NCBI GenBank assembly: GCA_030609445.1
Contig: JAUWCF010000055.1
Coordinates: forward strand, 1-6,497
DNA from: Thermoplasmatota archaeon
GTDB taxonomy: Archaea; Thermoplasmatota; E2; DHVEG-1
Direction: 5' to 3'
DNA length: 6,497 nt
The position numbers were made by a program, and so were the translations under genes. The first letter of the stretch is position 1. Each line of letters begins with the position of its first letter. Shown one piece after another: positions 5,998 to 6,497 of this stretch. The notes under the pieces are model-generated. The model made no database searches. It had not been told where the DNA came from and worked only from the letters and a program-made list of their open reading frames with translations.

Positions 5998-6055
5998 AAA
6001 CCTTATTGAGTTGCCCACAGGTGATTTTTTCATACCGACATTTTGACACAGCATG

Positions 6056-6066
6056 TTTATATAATA
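6056..6066 (+). promoter_or_regulatory. TATA box of the beta-helix gene
   Basis: TTTATATAATA begins 29 bases before the ATG at 6085, nearly the same spacing as at 822. This predicts a transcript starting at about 6085 and argues for a leaderless mRNA, or for a short leader if ATG 6121 is used. Confidence 0.6.
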
Positions 6067-6084
6067 TTAGTGACAGAGTTTGGC

Positions 6085-6497
6085 ATGATACAAAATAGAG
6101 AGATGGAAAGTGAAAGAAACATGATAAAGGTACAAAGAAGAGTAGTACTGTTACTAATTACCATATTGTTATCACTAATTGCCGGGATTTTTCCAATAGA
6201 AAATTGTATAGCTTCTGGAAATATCATCTATGTAGATGATAGCGGGGGCGCAAACTACACAAGCATTCAAGCAGCAATAAATGCAGCCAATAATGGAGAC
6301 ACAATCTATGTCTGCAGTGGAACATACAATGAAAATCTCTATATTGACAAAGAATTAGATATTATTGCATCATGCCCCTCTTCTAAACCAGTTATAAATG
6401 GTCAAGATAATCTTAAATCAACAATTGAAATAATGACTGATAGTGTAACAATTTCCGGTTTTAAGATTAGAAATAGTATAAGCAGTTCTTACCATGG
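6085..6497 (+). CDS. Secreted parallel beta-helix (NosD-like) protein, 5' portion
   Basis: The frame is open from ATG 6085 to the window edge, 137 codons. After a short charged lead, MIKVQRR followed by a hydrophobic stretch (VVLLLITILLSLIAGIF) makes a typical export signal. Cleavage is plausible near CIASG. The mature part starts IIYVDDSGG and continues NYTSIQAAINAANNGDTIYV, then GTYNENLYIDKELDII and VTISGFKIRNS. This is the usual opening of right-handed beta-helix repeat proteins of the NosD/PbH1 kind, found in many archaeal surface and secreted proteins. Their ligands are mostly unknown and may be polysaccharides. ATG 6085 matches the TATA spacing; ATG 6121 would give a cleaner signal peptide, with GTGA seven bases upstream, and ATG 6103 is also in frame. 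The C-terminal part, where anchoring or additional domains would be, is outside the window. Confidence 0.85.
   Translation, partial: MIQNREMESERNMIKVQRRVVLLLITILLSLIAGIFPIENCIASGNIIYVDDSGGANYTSIQAAINAANNGDTIYVCSGTYNENLYIDKELDIIASCPSSKPVINGQDNLKSTIEIMTDSVTISGFKIRNSISSSYH

Noticed and set aside
5941..6009. 22-codon plus-strand ORF starting GTG near a TATATAAA box
   Set aside because: It is short and Lys/Gln/Asn-rich because the DNA is A-rich, and its start does not fit the box spacing.
1..6497. tRNA, rRNA, CRISPR array or intact insertion sequence
   Set aside because: I saw no cloverleaf, no conserved rRNA segment, no regularly spaced repeats and no transposase reading frame.

Overview
The window is AT-rich and reads as archaeal. 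Most genes have a TATA-like box about 26-36 bases before the start codon and little or no room for a leader or ribosome binding site. Oligo-T tracts follow several genes. The protein types present (DUF2330-like secreted protein, AAA ATPase with a DUF4143-type C-terminus, HypF, parallel beta-helix surface protein) fit a euryarchaeote, possibly of the Thermoplasmatota. That placement is an inference from style and gene content, since no rRNA or other marker gene is present.

Layout, left to right: (1) the 3' end of a DUF2330-like gene on +; (2) a gap of about 330 bases holding what looks like a broken small gene on the minus strand, with a terminator hairpin and a palindromic TATA box it shares with the next gene; (3) a 443-residue AAA ATPase of the archaeal ATPase/DUF4143 type on +; (4) a 144-base convergent gap with a short sequence repeated from the gap before the ATPase; (5) a minus-strand block, in order of transcription: an 84-residue unknown protein, a 112-residue ribbon-helix-helix-like protein, hypF, and a 161-residue five-helix membrane protein resembling VIT1/CCC1 transporters; (6) a divergent intergenic region with paired direct repeats; (7) the 5' end of a secreted beta-helix protein on +, cut by the window edge.

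The minus-strand genes are collinear, but each seems to have its own promoter, and T7 tracts separate the first three, so they are probably separate transcription units. HypF makes the cyanide ligands of [NiFe] hydrogenases, but no other hyp gene or hydrogenase is in view, so its partners must lie elsewhere. Both window ends carry genes for probable cell-surface or secreted proteins.

I see no clear new multi-gene system. The points most worth a second look are the decayed small gene sharing a promoter with the ATPase, the related remnant on the far side of the ATPase, the two adjacent small proteins that seem to share a module, and the VIT1-like protein that lacks usual metal-site residues.
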